NCBI GenBank assembly: GCA_021808195.1
Contig: JAKBCE010000092.1
Location: forward strand, 1-9,207
Direction: 5' to 3'
Length of the DNA stretch: 9,207 nucleotides
From: Pseudomonadota bacterium
GTDB lineage: Bacteria > Pseudomonadota > Gammaproteobacteria > Steroidobacterales > Steroidobacteraceae
This document shows positions 1-6,860 of the stretch, one piece after another. A model generated the notes under the pieces. It was given only the letters and a program-made list of their open reading frames with translations, made no database searches and was not told the origin of the DNA. The position numbers were made by a program, and so were the translations under genes. Within the stretch, counting starts at the first letter, position 1. Each line of letters begins with the position of its first letter.

Positions 1-992
1 CGATCAACTCGGCCCTCGATGTCATGCTGGGGCGCGACCAACGCGTCGTGGTGTTCGGTGAGGACGTCGGGTACTTCGGCGGCGTGTTCCGCTGCACCGA
101 CGGCCTGCAGCGCAAGTACGGGGAGCATCGCGTGCTCGACACCCCGATTGCCGAGGGCGGCATCGTCGCTGCGGCGATCGGCATGGGCGTGAACGGCCTG
201 CGCCCCGTCGCCGAGATCCAGTTCGCCGACTACATCTACCCGGCATTCGACCAGATCGTGAGCGAGCTGGCCCGACTGCGCTACCGCACCGCCGGTGATT
301 ATTGCGCACCGGTGACCATCCGTACGCCCTGCGGGGGCGGCATTCGCGGCGGCCAGACCCACTCGCAGAGCCCGGAGGGCGTGTTCACGCACGTCTGCGG
401 GATCAAAGTGGTGATGCCCTCGAATCCCTACGATGCCAAGGGGCTGCTGATCAGCTCCATCGAGGACGAAGATCCGGTGGTGTTCTTCGAACCGAAGCGC
501 ATCTACAACGGACCGTTTGATGGTGATCCGCACAAGCCGGCGGTGCCCTGGAGCACGCATCCGAAGGGCGAGGTGCCCGAAGGGCACTACGCGATTCCGA
601 TCGGTAAGGCCGAAGTGGTGCGGCCCGGCAAGGACGTCACCGTGCTGACCTACGGCACCATGGTGCACGTGGCGGAGGCGGCGGTGCGTCTCGCCGAGGT
701 CGATGCCGAGATCATCGACGTGCGCACCATGGTGCCGCTCGACGTCGATACCTTGTGCACCTCGGTGAGCAAGACCGGGCGTTGCGTGATCGTGCACGAG
801 GCGACCCGGTTCAGCGGTTTTGGCGCGGAGCTGTCCGCTACCGTGCAGGAAGAGTGCTTCTGGCAGCTCGAGGCGCCCATTGCCCGGGTGACTGGGTGGG
901 ACACCCCCTATCCGCATGCCTTCGAATGGGATTACTTCCCCGGTCCGGCGCGTATTGCCGCAGCGATCCGCGGCGTGATGGAGGCGCGATGA
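1..992 (+). CDS. Branched-chain 2-oxoacid dehydrogenase E1 component, beta subunit (5' partial)
   Basis: The beta subunit of the thiamine-diphosphate-dependent E1 decarboxylase of the branched-chain 2-oxoacid dehydrogenase complex. With the alpha subunit it decarboxylates the oxoacids of valine, leucine and isoleucine and passes the acyl group to the lipoyl arm of E2 in the cytoplasm. The frame is open from base 3, upstream of the first ATG at 24, and starts in the middle of the family pattern (INSALDVMLGRD, then FGEDVGYFGGVFR). About 329 residues are visible, so only the first few are missing. Branched-chain-specific hallmarks are EIQFADYIYPAFDQIV, HSQSPEG, GIKVVMPSNPYDAKGLL, FFEPKRIYN, TVQEECFWQLEAPI and DTPYPHAFEW. 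The C-terminal transketolase-like domain starts near the VLTYGTMVHV stretch. The stop overlaps the E2 start (ATGA), which implies translational coupling; E1-alpha is expected just to the left. Pyruvate dehydrogenase E1-beta is the alternative but fits less well. Confidence 0.95.
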   Translation, partial: INSALDVMLGRDQRVVVFGEDVGYFGGVFRCTDGLQRKYGEHRVLDTPIAEGGIVAAAIGMGVNGLRPVAEIQFADYIYPAFDQIVSELARLRYRTAGDYCAPVTIRTPCGGGIRGGQTHSQSPEGVFTHVCGIKVVMPSNPYDAKGLLISSIEDEDPVVFFEPKRIYNGPFDGDPHKPAVPWSTHPKGEVPEGHYAIPIGKAEVVRPGKDVTVLTYGTMVHVAEAAVRLAEVDAEIIDVRTMVPLDVDTLCTSVSKTGRCVIVHEATRFSGFGAELSATVQEECFWQLEAPIARVTGWDTPYPHAFEWDYFPGPARIAAAIRGVMEAR

Positions 993-2227
993 GCCGTTAC
1001 GTCTTCAAACTCCCGGATCTCGGCGAGGGCACCGTGTCTGCCGAAATCGTCGCTTGGCACGTCAAGCCCGGCGATACGGTCGAGGAAGAGCAAGTGCTGG
1101 TCGAGGTCATGACCGAGAAGGCGGCGGTGGAAGTGCCCTCCCCGGTCGGTGGCAAGGTGATTTCGACCACCGGTGAGCCGGGCGAGATGGTCGCCGTCGG
1201 CGGCGAACTCATCGTGTTCGAAACGGGCGGCGAGCAGCCGTCCGCTTCCGCGCCGGCTCCTGCCGCAGCGCCGGCTCCTGCCGCAGCGCCAGCGGCGGCC
1301 GCGACGCCGGTCCCGCAGCCACCGGCGACGGCGCGCGGGCGGGTGATGACCTCGCCGGCCAACCGGCGCCGCGCACACGAGGCCGGCATCGATCTGCAGC
1401 GGGTTCAGGGCAGCGGCCCGCAGGGCCGCATCCTGCGCGAGGATCTGGAGGCGCACCTGCGCGGCGTACCGCAGGCCGCGGCCGCCGCGCGCGCGGGCGT
1501 ACCGCCGCAGCCTGCGTCGGCGCCCACTGAGGAAATCAAAGTCATCGGGCTGCGTCGCCTGATTGCCCAGCGCATGAGCGAGGCGAAGCGCAACATTCCA
1601 CACTTCGCGTATGTCGAGGAGGTCGATGTCACGGAGCTCGAGGGATTGCGCCGGCACCTGAACGGCCGCCTCCCCTCCGGCGAGCCCGCGCTCACCTATC
1701 TGCCGTTTCTCGTGGTCGCACTGGTGCGCGTACTGCAGGACTTCCCGCAGTGCAACGCGCACTACGATGCCGAGCGGGGCGTGATCATCCGCCACCGCGC
1801 AGTGCACGTGGGCGTGGCGACCCAGACTCCTGACGGTCTGAAAGTGCCCGTGGTGCGCAACGCCGAGCAGCGCTCGTTGTGGGACATCGCTGCGCAGATG
1901 CGGCGCGTGACCGAAGCGGCGCGCACCAACAAGGCGACGCGCGATGAGCTGAGCGGGTCGACCATCACGCTCACCAGTCTCGGCAAGCTCGGTGGCATCG
2001 TCAGTACGCCGATCATCAATGCCCCGGAGGTTGCGATCATCGGTGTCAACCGTGCGGTCGATCGGCCCATGGTCGTCGACGGCGCGGTTGCGGTGCGCCG
2101 GATGATGAATCTCTCCTCGTCGTTCGATCACCGCTTCGTCGACGGCTACGATGCGGCTGCGATGATCCAGGCGATGAAAGAGCTCATCGAGCACCCGGCC
2201 ATGATCTTCATGCACCCGCGGGATTGA
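989..2227 (+). CDS. Branched-chain 2-oxoacid dehydrogenase E2, dihydrolipoamide acyltransferase
   Basis: E2 core enzyme, 412 residues, which moves the acyl group from E1 via lipoyl-lysine to coenzyme A, giving isobutyryl-, isovaleryl- or 2-methylbutyryl-CoA. An N-terminal lipoyl domain (residues 1-80) carries the lipoylated lysine K44 in VMTEKAAVEV. An Ala/Pro-rich flexible linker follows (about 85-115). The peripheral E1/E3-binding domain (about 118-155) shows SPANRRRAHEAGIDL and GSGPQGRILREDL. A second linker leads to the catalytic domain (about 180-412), with the CoA-acyltransferase active site DHRFVDG (H381, D385). The start at 989 is chosen because it gives the canonical lipoyl N-terminus and overlaps the E1-beta stop by 4 bases; the open frame further upstream lies inside E1-beta. 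No E3 (lipoamide dehydrogenase) gene follows, so E3 must be encoded elsewhere. Substrate class is inferred from the neighbouring E1-beta. Confidence 0.94.
   Translation: MSRYVFKLPDLGEGTVSAEIVAWHVKPGDTVEEEQVLVEVMTEKAAVEVPSPVGGKVISTTGEPGEMVAVGGELIVFETGGEQPSASAPAPAAAPAPAAAPAAAATPVPQPPATARGRVMTSPANRRRAHEAGIDLQRVQGSGPQGRILREDLEAHLRGVPQAAAAARAGVPPQPASAPTEEIKVIGLRRLIAQRMSEAKRNIPHFAYVEEVDVTELEGLRRHLNGRLPSGEPALTYLPFLVVALVRVLQDFPQCNAHYDAERGVIIRHRAVHVGVATQTPDGLKVPVVRNAEQRSLWDIAAQMRRVTEAARTNKATRDELSGSTITLTSLGKLGGIVSTPIINAPEVAIIGVNRAVDRPMVVDGAVAVRRMMNLSSSFDHRFVDGYDAAAMIQAMKELIEHPAMIFMHPRD
1251..1286 (+). repeat. Two perfect 18-bp tandem copies in the E2 Ala/Pro linker
   Basis: The 18-mer CGCCGGCTCCTGCCGCAG occurs twice back to back, followed by a 4-base start of a third copy (1287-1290). 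It encodes an APAPAA-type repeat in the flexible linker behind the lipoyl domain. In-frame slippage here would lengthen or shorten the swinging arm by six residues without breaking the reading frame. Confidence 0.9.
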
Positions 2228-3778
2228 TCAGCGCGGCGCGCCGAGGATCTCGGCGCGCACGTCGTCAATTTCCCGCGCGCGCGACGGTCGGAGCTTCGCA
2301 CCCGCGCAGCGATCGGGGCGCGGGCAGCGCGAGCTGCGCGGGCAGATGAGGTGCGCCGGCCGCTCGAGCGCCGTATCGATCCAGGCGATGTTGAGCACGT
2401 TGGCGACGGCCTGCAGCGCCGCTTTTGCGCCGCGCGGAGGCTGGGCCTCGCCGCCGCCGCGCGTACAGGCGGCCTGGATGGCCGCAGTGATCTCCTGGCT
2501 CGAGACTCCATTGGCATCCAGCGCCGGCGCCAGATCGACCCCGACCGACAATACGTGCGGGTTGCCCGCCATGTCGCGTACCCGTCGCGAGTGGCAACAG
2601 TAGAGCAGCGAGCGCTCTCCGTCACGCAGCACCGAGATCTGCGAACCGCTGTCGCGTTCGCTGTCGAGCATGCGGAACACCGCCCAGTTCGGGCACGGAT
2701 CGCTCACCTGCGCCAGGTTGCCCCAGGGCAGCGGGATGCCGTTGCCGCGATACACCGCGCGCAGGTAACCCGGCGGATAGGCATCGAAGAAATGCCAGTA
2801 CGGATACGGCGACACCTTGGTCATGCGGCGCATGATCACTGCGGGGGTCAGCTCGAGCCACGCACTGCTCTCGACTCGGTAGCGCTCACGCGCCAGGAAG
2901 CGCCGGAACGGCACGCGCGGTGCCAGCAGCGCGCCGGCGAAGAAGCTGCACTCGAAGTCGCGCCAGGCGTGCAGGACGTCCTCAGCATTCATGCCGGCGG
3001 CCGAGGCGCCCTCCGGGCTGCCGCCCATCTCCCCGCCAGTGGCATGCGCGGACTTCAAGCCGTCCCCGCCGTGCAGCACTTTGTGCGCAATGTGCGCCGC
3101 CAGATCAAATTTCAACCGCGCCGGATCCGACAGCAGCGCGCGATTGGCGTAGATGAACCGCGGGGATTCGAAGAACGAGCGCACCACGCTGCGCACCTCG
3201 CGGTCCTTGTCACGCGCCAGCAGCGCCTTGCGCTCGAACCAGCGGATCTCCAGGCCGTGTCGGCGCGTCAGGCGCATCAGGTCCTCGACGCCGAGCGGAA
3301 ACTTGCGCTCGCCCACGTCCTCCGCTGCGCGTTCGAGGTCCGGGAAGTCGTTGCGAGAGAACTCCTGGTGGGTACGGATCAGCAGGTGCGCAAACTGCCG
3401 CCCGCTCGTACCGGTCTGCTGCAGCAGCTCCGGGATCGCCGCTTGCAACACCTCCTTGGAGAACAGGAACGCCGGCTCCAGCGGCACCTTCGCCGCGCCG
3501 CCGGCCGGGGCCGAGAGCGTCACGAGTTCCGCGCTGCTGCTCTCATCGAGAAACCAGCTCGGCTCGCGCTGGAATACCAGCGCGAGCAGCTCGAGCAGCT
3601 CCGCGGACGGGACGCGCTTGCCGCTCTCGATCATGCTGAGGTAGGACACCGACGGCGCCCGCTCGGCGTCGCGCTGAATACAGCGCGAGGAGAGCTCCTC
3701 GAGCGTCAGGCCGTTGCGTTTGCGCAGTTCGCGCAGTTTTGCACCGAGAAAATGGCCTTTGCGCAGCAACGGGGACAT
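2228..3778 (-). CDS. XRE-family regulator with IrrE-like and acyl-CoA-regulator-type C-terminal domain
   Basis: A 516-residue cytoplasmic DNA-binding regulator. An N-terminal helix-turn-helix of XRE type lies at about residues 8-72 (LRELRKRNGLTLEELSSRC, then SVSYLSMIESGKRVPSAELL). A middle IrrE/DUF955-like domain (about 190-300) contains a degenerate metallopeptidase motif HKVLH (232-236) and the typical follow-up ECSFFAGALLAP, interrupted by a Gly/Ala-rich insert. The C-terminal part has SDPCPNWAVFRML (C362), and near the end a cysteine triplet C479-x5-C485-x5-C491. This architecture is that of short-chain acyl-CoA regulators (RamB, PccR, MccR), known to control acetate, glyoxylate and propionyl-CoA genes; a DUF3612-type sister family is an alternative. 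The ATG at 3778 is preferred for its AGGTG ribosome-binding site 5 bases upstream (3784-3788); an in-frame GTG at 3808 has none. It is divergent from aceBA, its likely target, and probably regulates itself. Confidence 0.85.
   Translation of the reverse strand: MSPLLRKGHFLGAKLRELRKRNGLTLEELSSRCIQRDAERAPSVSYLSMIESGKRVPSAELLELLALVFQREPSWFLDESSSAELVTLSAPAGGAAKVPLEPAFLFSKEVLQAAIPELLQQTGTSGRQFAHLLIRTHQEFSRNDFPDLERAAEDVGERKFPLGVEDLMRLTRRHGLEIRWFERKALLARDKDREVRSVVRSFFESPRFIYANRALLSDPARLKFDLAAHIAHKVLHGGDGLKSAHATGGEMGGSPEGASAAGMNAEDVLHAWRDFECSFFAGALLAPRVPFRRFLARERYRVESSAWLELTPAVIMRRMTKVSPYPYWHFFDAYPPGYLRAVYRGNGIPLPWGNLAQVSDPCPNWAVFRMLDSERDSGSQISVLRDGERSLLYCCHSRRVRDMAGNPHVLSVGVDLAPALDANGVSSQEITAAIQAACTRGGGEAQPPRGAKAALQAVANVLNIAWIDTALERPAHLICPRSSRCPRPDRCAGAKLRPSRAREIDDVRAEILGAPR
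2236..2258. terminator. 10-bp perfect hairpin at the convergent E2/regulator ends (candidate terminator)
   Basis: The arms GCGCGCCGAG (2236-2245) and CTCGGCGCGC (2249-2258) are perfectly complementary around a 3-base loop. The hairpin begins 9 bases after the E2 stop and lies wholly inside the last codons of the regulator. No run of T follows on either strand, so it is not a textbook intrinsic terminator; it may stabilise 3' ends or stop transcription with help from Rho. Confidence 0.45.
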
Positions 3779-3799
3779 GGCGGCACCTGGGCGGATACG

Positions 3800-3818
3800 C
3801 GCGGGCACGTTGCCCGCG
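3800..3818 (-). other. 7-bp hairpin in the regulator leader
   Basis: The arms CGCGGGC (3800-3806) and GCCCGCG (3812-3818) flank a 5-base loop. If the regulator is transcribed from near 3820, this stem forms at the very 5' end of its mRNA and could protect it from decay. It ends 12 bases before the AGGTG ribosome-binding site and does not cover it. Confidence 0.4.
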
Positions 3819-3820
3819 TC

Positions 3821-3863
3821 TGTGAAATTAACAATGTGAAGTTTCTATAGTCAAATTCTTCAC
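3821..3863. promoter_or_regulatory. Operator-like array of GTGAA half-sites between the regulator and aceB
   Basis: TGTGAAATTA (from 3821) and TGTGAAGTTT (from 3835) are direct copies exactly 14 bases apart. An inverted third copy, CTTCAC (3858-3863), pairs with GTGAAG (3836-3841) as a 6-bp inverted repeat with a 16-base spacer. The AT-rich array sits between the divergent regulator and aceB starts. The regulator is the natural candidate to bind here, but the motif is not the TTTGCAAA type described for PccR, so the assignment is inference. Confidence 0.5.
3827..3854 (-). promoter_or_regulatory. Candidate sigma-70 promoter of the XRE regulator
   Basis: Read on the minus strand, a -35 TTGACT (3849-3854) is followed after 16 bases by GTTAAT (3827-3832), matching the consensus at 5 of 6 and 4 of 6 positions. 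The predicted start, near 3820, gives a leader of about 42 bases. Two GTGAA half-sites lie in the -10 and spacer region, which suggests autoregulation. Confidence 0.5.
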
Positions 3864-3874
3864 TTCCTGGGGGC

Positions 3875-3880
3875 TATGCT
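3875..3880 (+). promoter_or_regulatory. Candidate -10 element of aceBA (TATGCT), implying a leaderless transcript
   Basis: TATGCT lies 7 bases before the ATG at 3888, so transcription would start at or within a base or two of the start codon. No good -35 is found at 16-18 bases spacing (only weak TCAAAT/CAAATT), as expected for an activator-dependent promoter. The inverted GTGAA half-site at 3858-3863 lies just downstream of where -35 should be. Confidence 0.5.
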
Positions 3881-3887
3881 CGCTCCC

Positions 3888-5519
3888 ATGAACACCGCAG
3901 CTCAACCCCGATCGATCCGGTCCCCGGCAGCGCAGGGCGAAACGCCCGCACTGCGGGTCGCTCCCACCGGCATTGCGCGCGCCCCGGAGGTGCTCACGCC
4001 CGGCGCGCTCGAGCTGCTGGCGCGACTGCACCGGCGTTTCAATCCGCGACGGCTCGAGCTGCTCGGCGCGCGCGCCGAGCGTCAGCGCGAGTTCGACAGC
4101 GGGGTGCTGCCGGATTTCCTGCCGCAGACCGAGACGGTGCGCCGCGCGGACTGGCGCATTGCGGCGGTGCCGCACGATCTGCTCGACCGGCGCGTGGAGA
4201 TCACCGGTCCGGTCGAGCGCAAAATGATCATCAACGCGCTGAACGCGCCGGTGTGCGCGTTCATGGCGGACTTCGAGGACTCCTGCAGCCCCACCTGGCA
4301 CAACCTGATCCAGGGGCAGATCAACCTGGCCGATGCCATCGACGGCACCATCAGCTACGTCGATCCGGTGAGCGGCAAGGACTACCGCCTCGCTGAACGG
4401 CGCGCGACGCTGATCGTGCGGCCGCGCGGCTGGCATCTGCCGGAGAAGCACGTGTGCATCGACGGCGAGGCGGTGTCCGGTGCACTGTTCGATTTCGCGC
4501 TCTACCTGGCGCGCAACCACGAGGGCCTGGCGCGCGCCGGCACCGGCCCGTACTTCTATCTGCCGAAGCTCGAGAGCCATCTCGAGGCGCGCTTGTGGGC
4601 CGAGGTGTTCGCGACCGCCGAGTCGGCGCTCGGGCTTGAGCACGGCACGATCAAGGTCACCGTCCTGATCGAGACGCTCCCGGCGGCCTTCGAGATGGAC
4701 GAGATTCTCTTCGAGCTGCGCGATTACATCGTGGGTCTGAACTGTGGCCGTTGGGACTACATCTTCAGCTTCATCAAGAAGCTGCGCGGACGCAGCGAGT
4801 GTGTTCTGCCCGATCGCGCCCAGGTGACGATGGAGCGGCACTTTCTGAAGTCCTACGTGGATCTGCTCATCCGCACTTGCCACCGTCGCGGTGCGCATGC
4901 CATGGGCGGCATGGCGGCACAGATTCCGGTGCGCGATGCGCAGGCGAACGCGCTCGCCATGGAGCGGGTCCGCGCCGACAAACTGCGCGAGGCGAATGCC
5001 GGACACGACGGCACCTGGATCGCGCATCCGGGGCTGGCGCCGGTGGCACGCGCGGCATTCGATGCGGTGATGCACGGCCCGAACCAGCTGGGTGTCGCGC
5101 GCGAGGACGTGAACGTGCGCCGCGAGGATCTGCTGCGGGTGCCCGCCGGGAACATCACCGAGGAGGGAGTTCGAACCAACATCCGGGTGGGCGTGCAGTA
5201 CCTGGAGGCCTGGCTGCGCGGCAACGGCTGCGTGCCGCTCTACAACCTCATGGAGGATGCGGCCACCGCGGAGATCTGCCGAGCGCAGCTGTGGCAGTGG
5301 CTGCGTCACGGTGCCTGCACCAGCGACGGTGTCCCCCTGACGCTGCCGCGGATGGATCGGCTGTTCGCCGAGGAGCTCGAGCGCATCCACGCCGAGGTCG
5401 GCCCGGTGCGCCTGCTCGAGGGCGTGTTTCCGAGTGCCGCGCGCCTGCTGCAGCAAATGATTGAGCAAGATACCTTCGATGAATTTCTCACCCTGCCGGC
5501 CTATGAACTGATCGACTGA
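3888..5519 (+). CDS. aceB: Malate synthase A
   Basis: Condenses glyoxylate with acetyl-CoA to give malate and CoA, the second step of the glyoxylate shunt, in the cytoplasm. The protein has 543 residues, close to E. coli AceB (533), and is therefore isoform A, not the longer G form. Visible landmarks are FMADFEDSCSPTWHN, VRPRGWHLPEKH with the active-site arginine (R180), the magnesium ligand E262 in LIETLPA, the family signature GLNCGRWDYIF with ligand D290, and the catalytic-base motif LYNLMEDAATAEI (D457). One position of the signature differs: the usual His after R-D is Tyr (RDYIVGLN). An ATG also exists at 3876, but it overlaps the candidate -10; 3888 is preferred although it has no ribosome-binding site at normal spacing. 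It is followed after 18 bases by aceA, so the two form an operon, divergent from the XRE regulator. Confidence 0.96.
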   Translation: MNTAAQPRSIRSPAAQGETPALRVAPTGIARAPEVLTPGALELLARLHRRFNPRRLELLGARAERQREFDSGVLPDFLPQTETVRRADWRIAAVPHDLLDRRVEITGPVERKMIINALNAPVCAFMADFEDSCSPTWHNLIQGQINLADAIDGTISYVDPVSGKDYRLAERRATLIVRPRGWHLPEKHVCIDGEAVSGALFDFALYLARNHEGLARAGTGPYFYLPKLESHLEARLWAEVFATAESALGLEHGTIKVTVLIETLPAAFEMDEILFELRDYIVGLNCGRWDYIFSFIKKLRGRSECVLPDRAQVTMERHFLKSYVDLLIRTCHRRGAHAMGGMAAQIPVRDAQANALAMERVRADKLREANAGHDGTWIAHPGLAPVARAAFDAVMHGPNQLGVAREDVNVRREDLLRVPAGNITEEGVRTNIRVGVQYLEAWLRGNGCVPLYNLMEDAATAEICRAQLWQWLRHGACTSDGVPLTLPRMDRLFAEELERIHAEVGPVRLLEGVFPSAARLLQQMIEQDTFDEFLTLPAYELID

Positions 5520-5525
5520 CGCCCT

Positions 5526-5530
5526 GGAGG
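5526..5530 (+). promoter_or_regulatory. Ribosome-binding site of aceA
   Basis: GGAGG with 7 bases to the ATG at 5538. It is a strong site in the 18-base gap after aceB and contrasts with aceB and the downstream oxygenase gene, neither of which has such a site. Confidence 0.8.
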
Positions 5531-5537
5531 ACCGAGT

Positions 5538-6836
5538 ATGAGACCCGATGACCTGTTGCCGAGCGCACAAGAGCTGCGCCGGTCGTGGCAAGACTCTCCC
5601 CGCTGGCGCGGTATCGAGCGCGCCTATCAGCCCGAGGACGTGGTGCGCTTGCGCGGTACGATCGCCATCGAACACTCGCTGGCGCGCCAGACCGCCGAGA
5701 AGCTCTGGCGGATGCTCAACGAGCGGCCGTTCGTCAATGCACTCGGGGCACTCACCGGCAATCAGGCCATGCAGCAGGTCAAGGCCGGGCTCGATGCGAT
5801 CTATCTGTCGGGCTGGCAGGTGGCCGCCGATGCGAATCTCGCCGGGCAGATGTACCCCGATCAGTCGCTCTATCCGTCCGATTCGGTGCCGGCGGTGGTG
5901 CGGCGCATCAACTCGGCACTGCGGCGCGCCGACCAGATCGACCATGCAGAAGGCCATGACGGCATCGACTGGCTGAAGCCGATCGTCGCCGATGCCGAGG
6001 CCGGCTTCGGTGGCGTGTTGAACGCGTTCGAGCTGATGAAGCAGCTGATCGAGGCGGGCGCGGCCGGTGCGCACTTCGAGGACCAGCTGTCCTCGGCGAA
6101 GAAGTGCGGCCACATGGGTGGCAAGGTGCTCGTCCCGACCCAGGAAGCGATCAACAAGCTGCTCGCGGCCCGGCTCGCTGCCGATGTGTGCAACGTGCCG
6201 ACCGTGCTCGTCGCGCGGACCGATGCGGAAGGGGCCAAGCTCCTCACCGCGGACGTCGATGAGCGCGACCGGCCGTTCATCGATACGGCGCGCGGCCGCA
6301 CCGCCGAGGGGTTCTTCCATGTCCGTGCCGGCCTCGAGCAGGCGATCGCCCGAGCGCTGGCGTATGCCCCCTATGCGGACCTGGTGTGGTGCGAGACGGC
6401 CAAGCCCGATCTCGAGGAGGCCCGCCGCTTCGCCGAAGCGGTGCACCGGCGCTTCCCCGACAAGCTGCTCGCGTACAACTGCTCCCCGTCGTTCAACTGG
6501 AAGCGCAAGCTCGATGACGGGACCATCGCTCGCTTTCAGCGCGAGCTCGGCGCCATGGGCTACCGGTTCCAGTTCATCACGCTGGCGGGGTTCCATGCCC
6601 TGAACTTCTCGATGTTCGAGCTGGCGCGCGGCTATCGGGATCGGCAGATGGCCGCCTACGTCGAGCTGCAGGAGGCGGAGTTTGCCGCCGAGCGGCATGG
6701 ATATAGCGCAACGCGCCATCAGCGCGAAGTCGGCGCCGGCTATTTCGATGAGCTGACGCAGGCCATCACGGGCGGGACGTCCTCGCTCGAGGCGCTTGCC
6801 GGCAGCACGGAGGCGCAGCAGTTCGCCACCGGCTGA
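5538..6836 (+). CDS. aceA: Isocitrate lyase
   Basis: Cleaves isocitrate to glyoxylate and succinate, the first step of the glyoxylate shunt, which bypasses the CO2-releasing steps of the citric acid cycle during growth on acetate or fatty acids. It has 432 residues, matching the E. coli type (434). Landmarks are [10 protein letters not shown], the Mg2+-binding loop [10 protein letters not shown], the signature [15 protein letters not shown] with catalytic Cys190, [20 protein letters not shown], the substrate-binding stretch [14 protein letters not shown], and a C-terminal [12 protein letters not shown] that closes over the active site. It has a strong ribosome-binding site and lies 18 bases after aceB in the same direction. 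Expression is probably driven mainly from the promoter before aceB. It is a distant relative of the prpB product at the right end. Confidence 0.97.
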   Translation: MRPDDLLPSAQELRRSWQDSPRWRGIERAYQPEDVVRLRGTIAIEHSLARQTAEKLWRMLNERPFVNALGALTGNQAMQQVKAGLDAIYLSGWQVAADANLAGQMYPDQSLYPSDSVPAVVRRINSALRRADQIDHAEGHDGIDWLKPIVADAEAGFGGVLNAFELMKQLIEAGAAGAHFEDQLSSAKKCGHMGGKVLVPTQEAINKLLAARLAADVCNVPTVLVARTDAEGAKLLTADVDERDRPFIDTARGRTAEGFFHVRAGLEQAIARALAYAPYADLVWCETAKPDLEEARRFAEAVHRRFPDKLLAYNCSPSFNWKRKLDDGTIARFQRELGAMGYRFQFITLAGFHALNFSMFELARGYRDRQMAAYVELQEAEFAAERHGYSATRHQREVGAGYFDELTQAITGGTSSLEALAGSTEAQQFATG

Positions 6837-6848
6837 GCGGCGTGTCGA

Positions 6849-6854
6849 TATACT
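6849..6854 (+). promoter_or_regulatory. Candidate -10 element (TATACT) close to the oxygenase start
   Basis: TATACT, matching 5 of 6 consensus bases, stands 6 bases before the ATG at 6861, in the 24-base gap after aceA. A start of transcription at the ATG would again give a leaderless mRNA. No convincing -35 is seen in the aceA end, and read-through from aceBA is equally possible. Confidence 0.4.
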
Positions 6855-6860
6855 CGCCGG

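Noticed and set aside
755..988. Upstream extension of the E2 reading frame into E1-beta
   Set aside because: The extension gives an Arg-rich sequence in another frame of E1-beta; the lipoyl domain begins canonically at 989.
932..2215. 427-codon minus-strand open frame opposite the E2 gene
   Set aside because: Low-complexity Arg/Gly-rich shadow of E2, with no domain and no ribosome-binding context.
3779..3808. GTG at 3808 as the regulator start
   Set aside because: It would add 10 residues without family similarity and has no ribosome-binding site; the ATG at 3778 has AGGTG at 5 bases.
2351..3850. 499-codon plus-strand open frame opposite the XRE regulator
   Set aside because: Shadow of the regulator's GC-biased codons; Arg-rich product with no motif.
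3876..3887. ATG at 3876 as the aceB start
   Set aside because: It overlaps the candidate -10 element TATGCT, and the G-run upstream is too close to serve as a ribosome-binding site.
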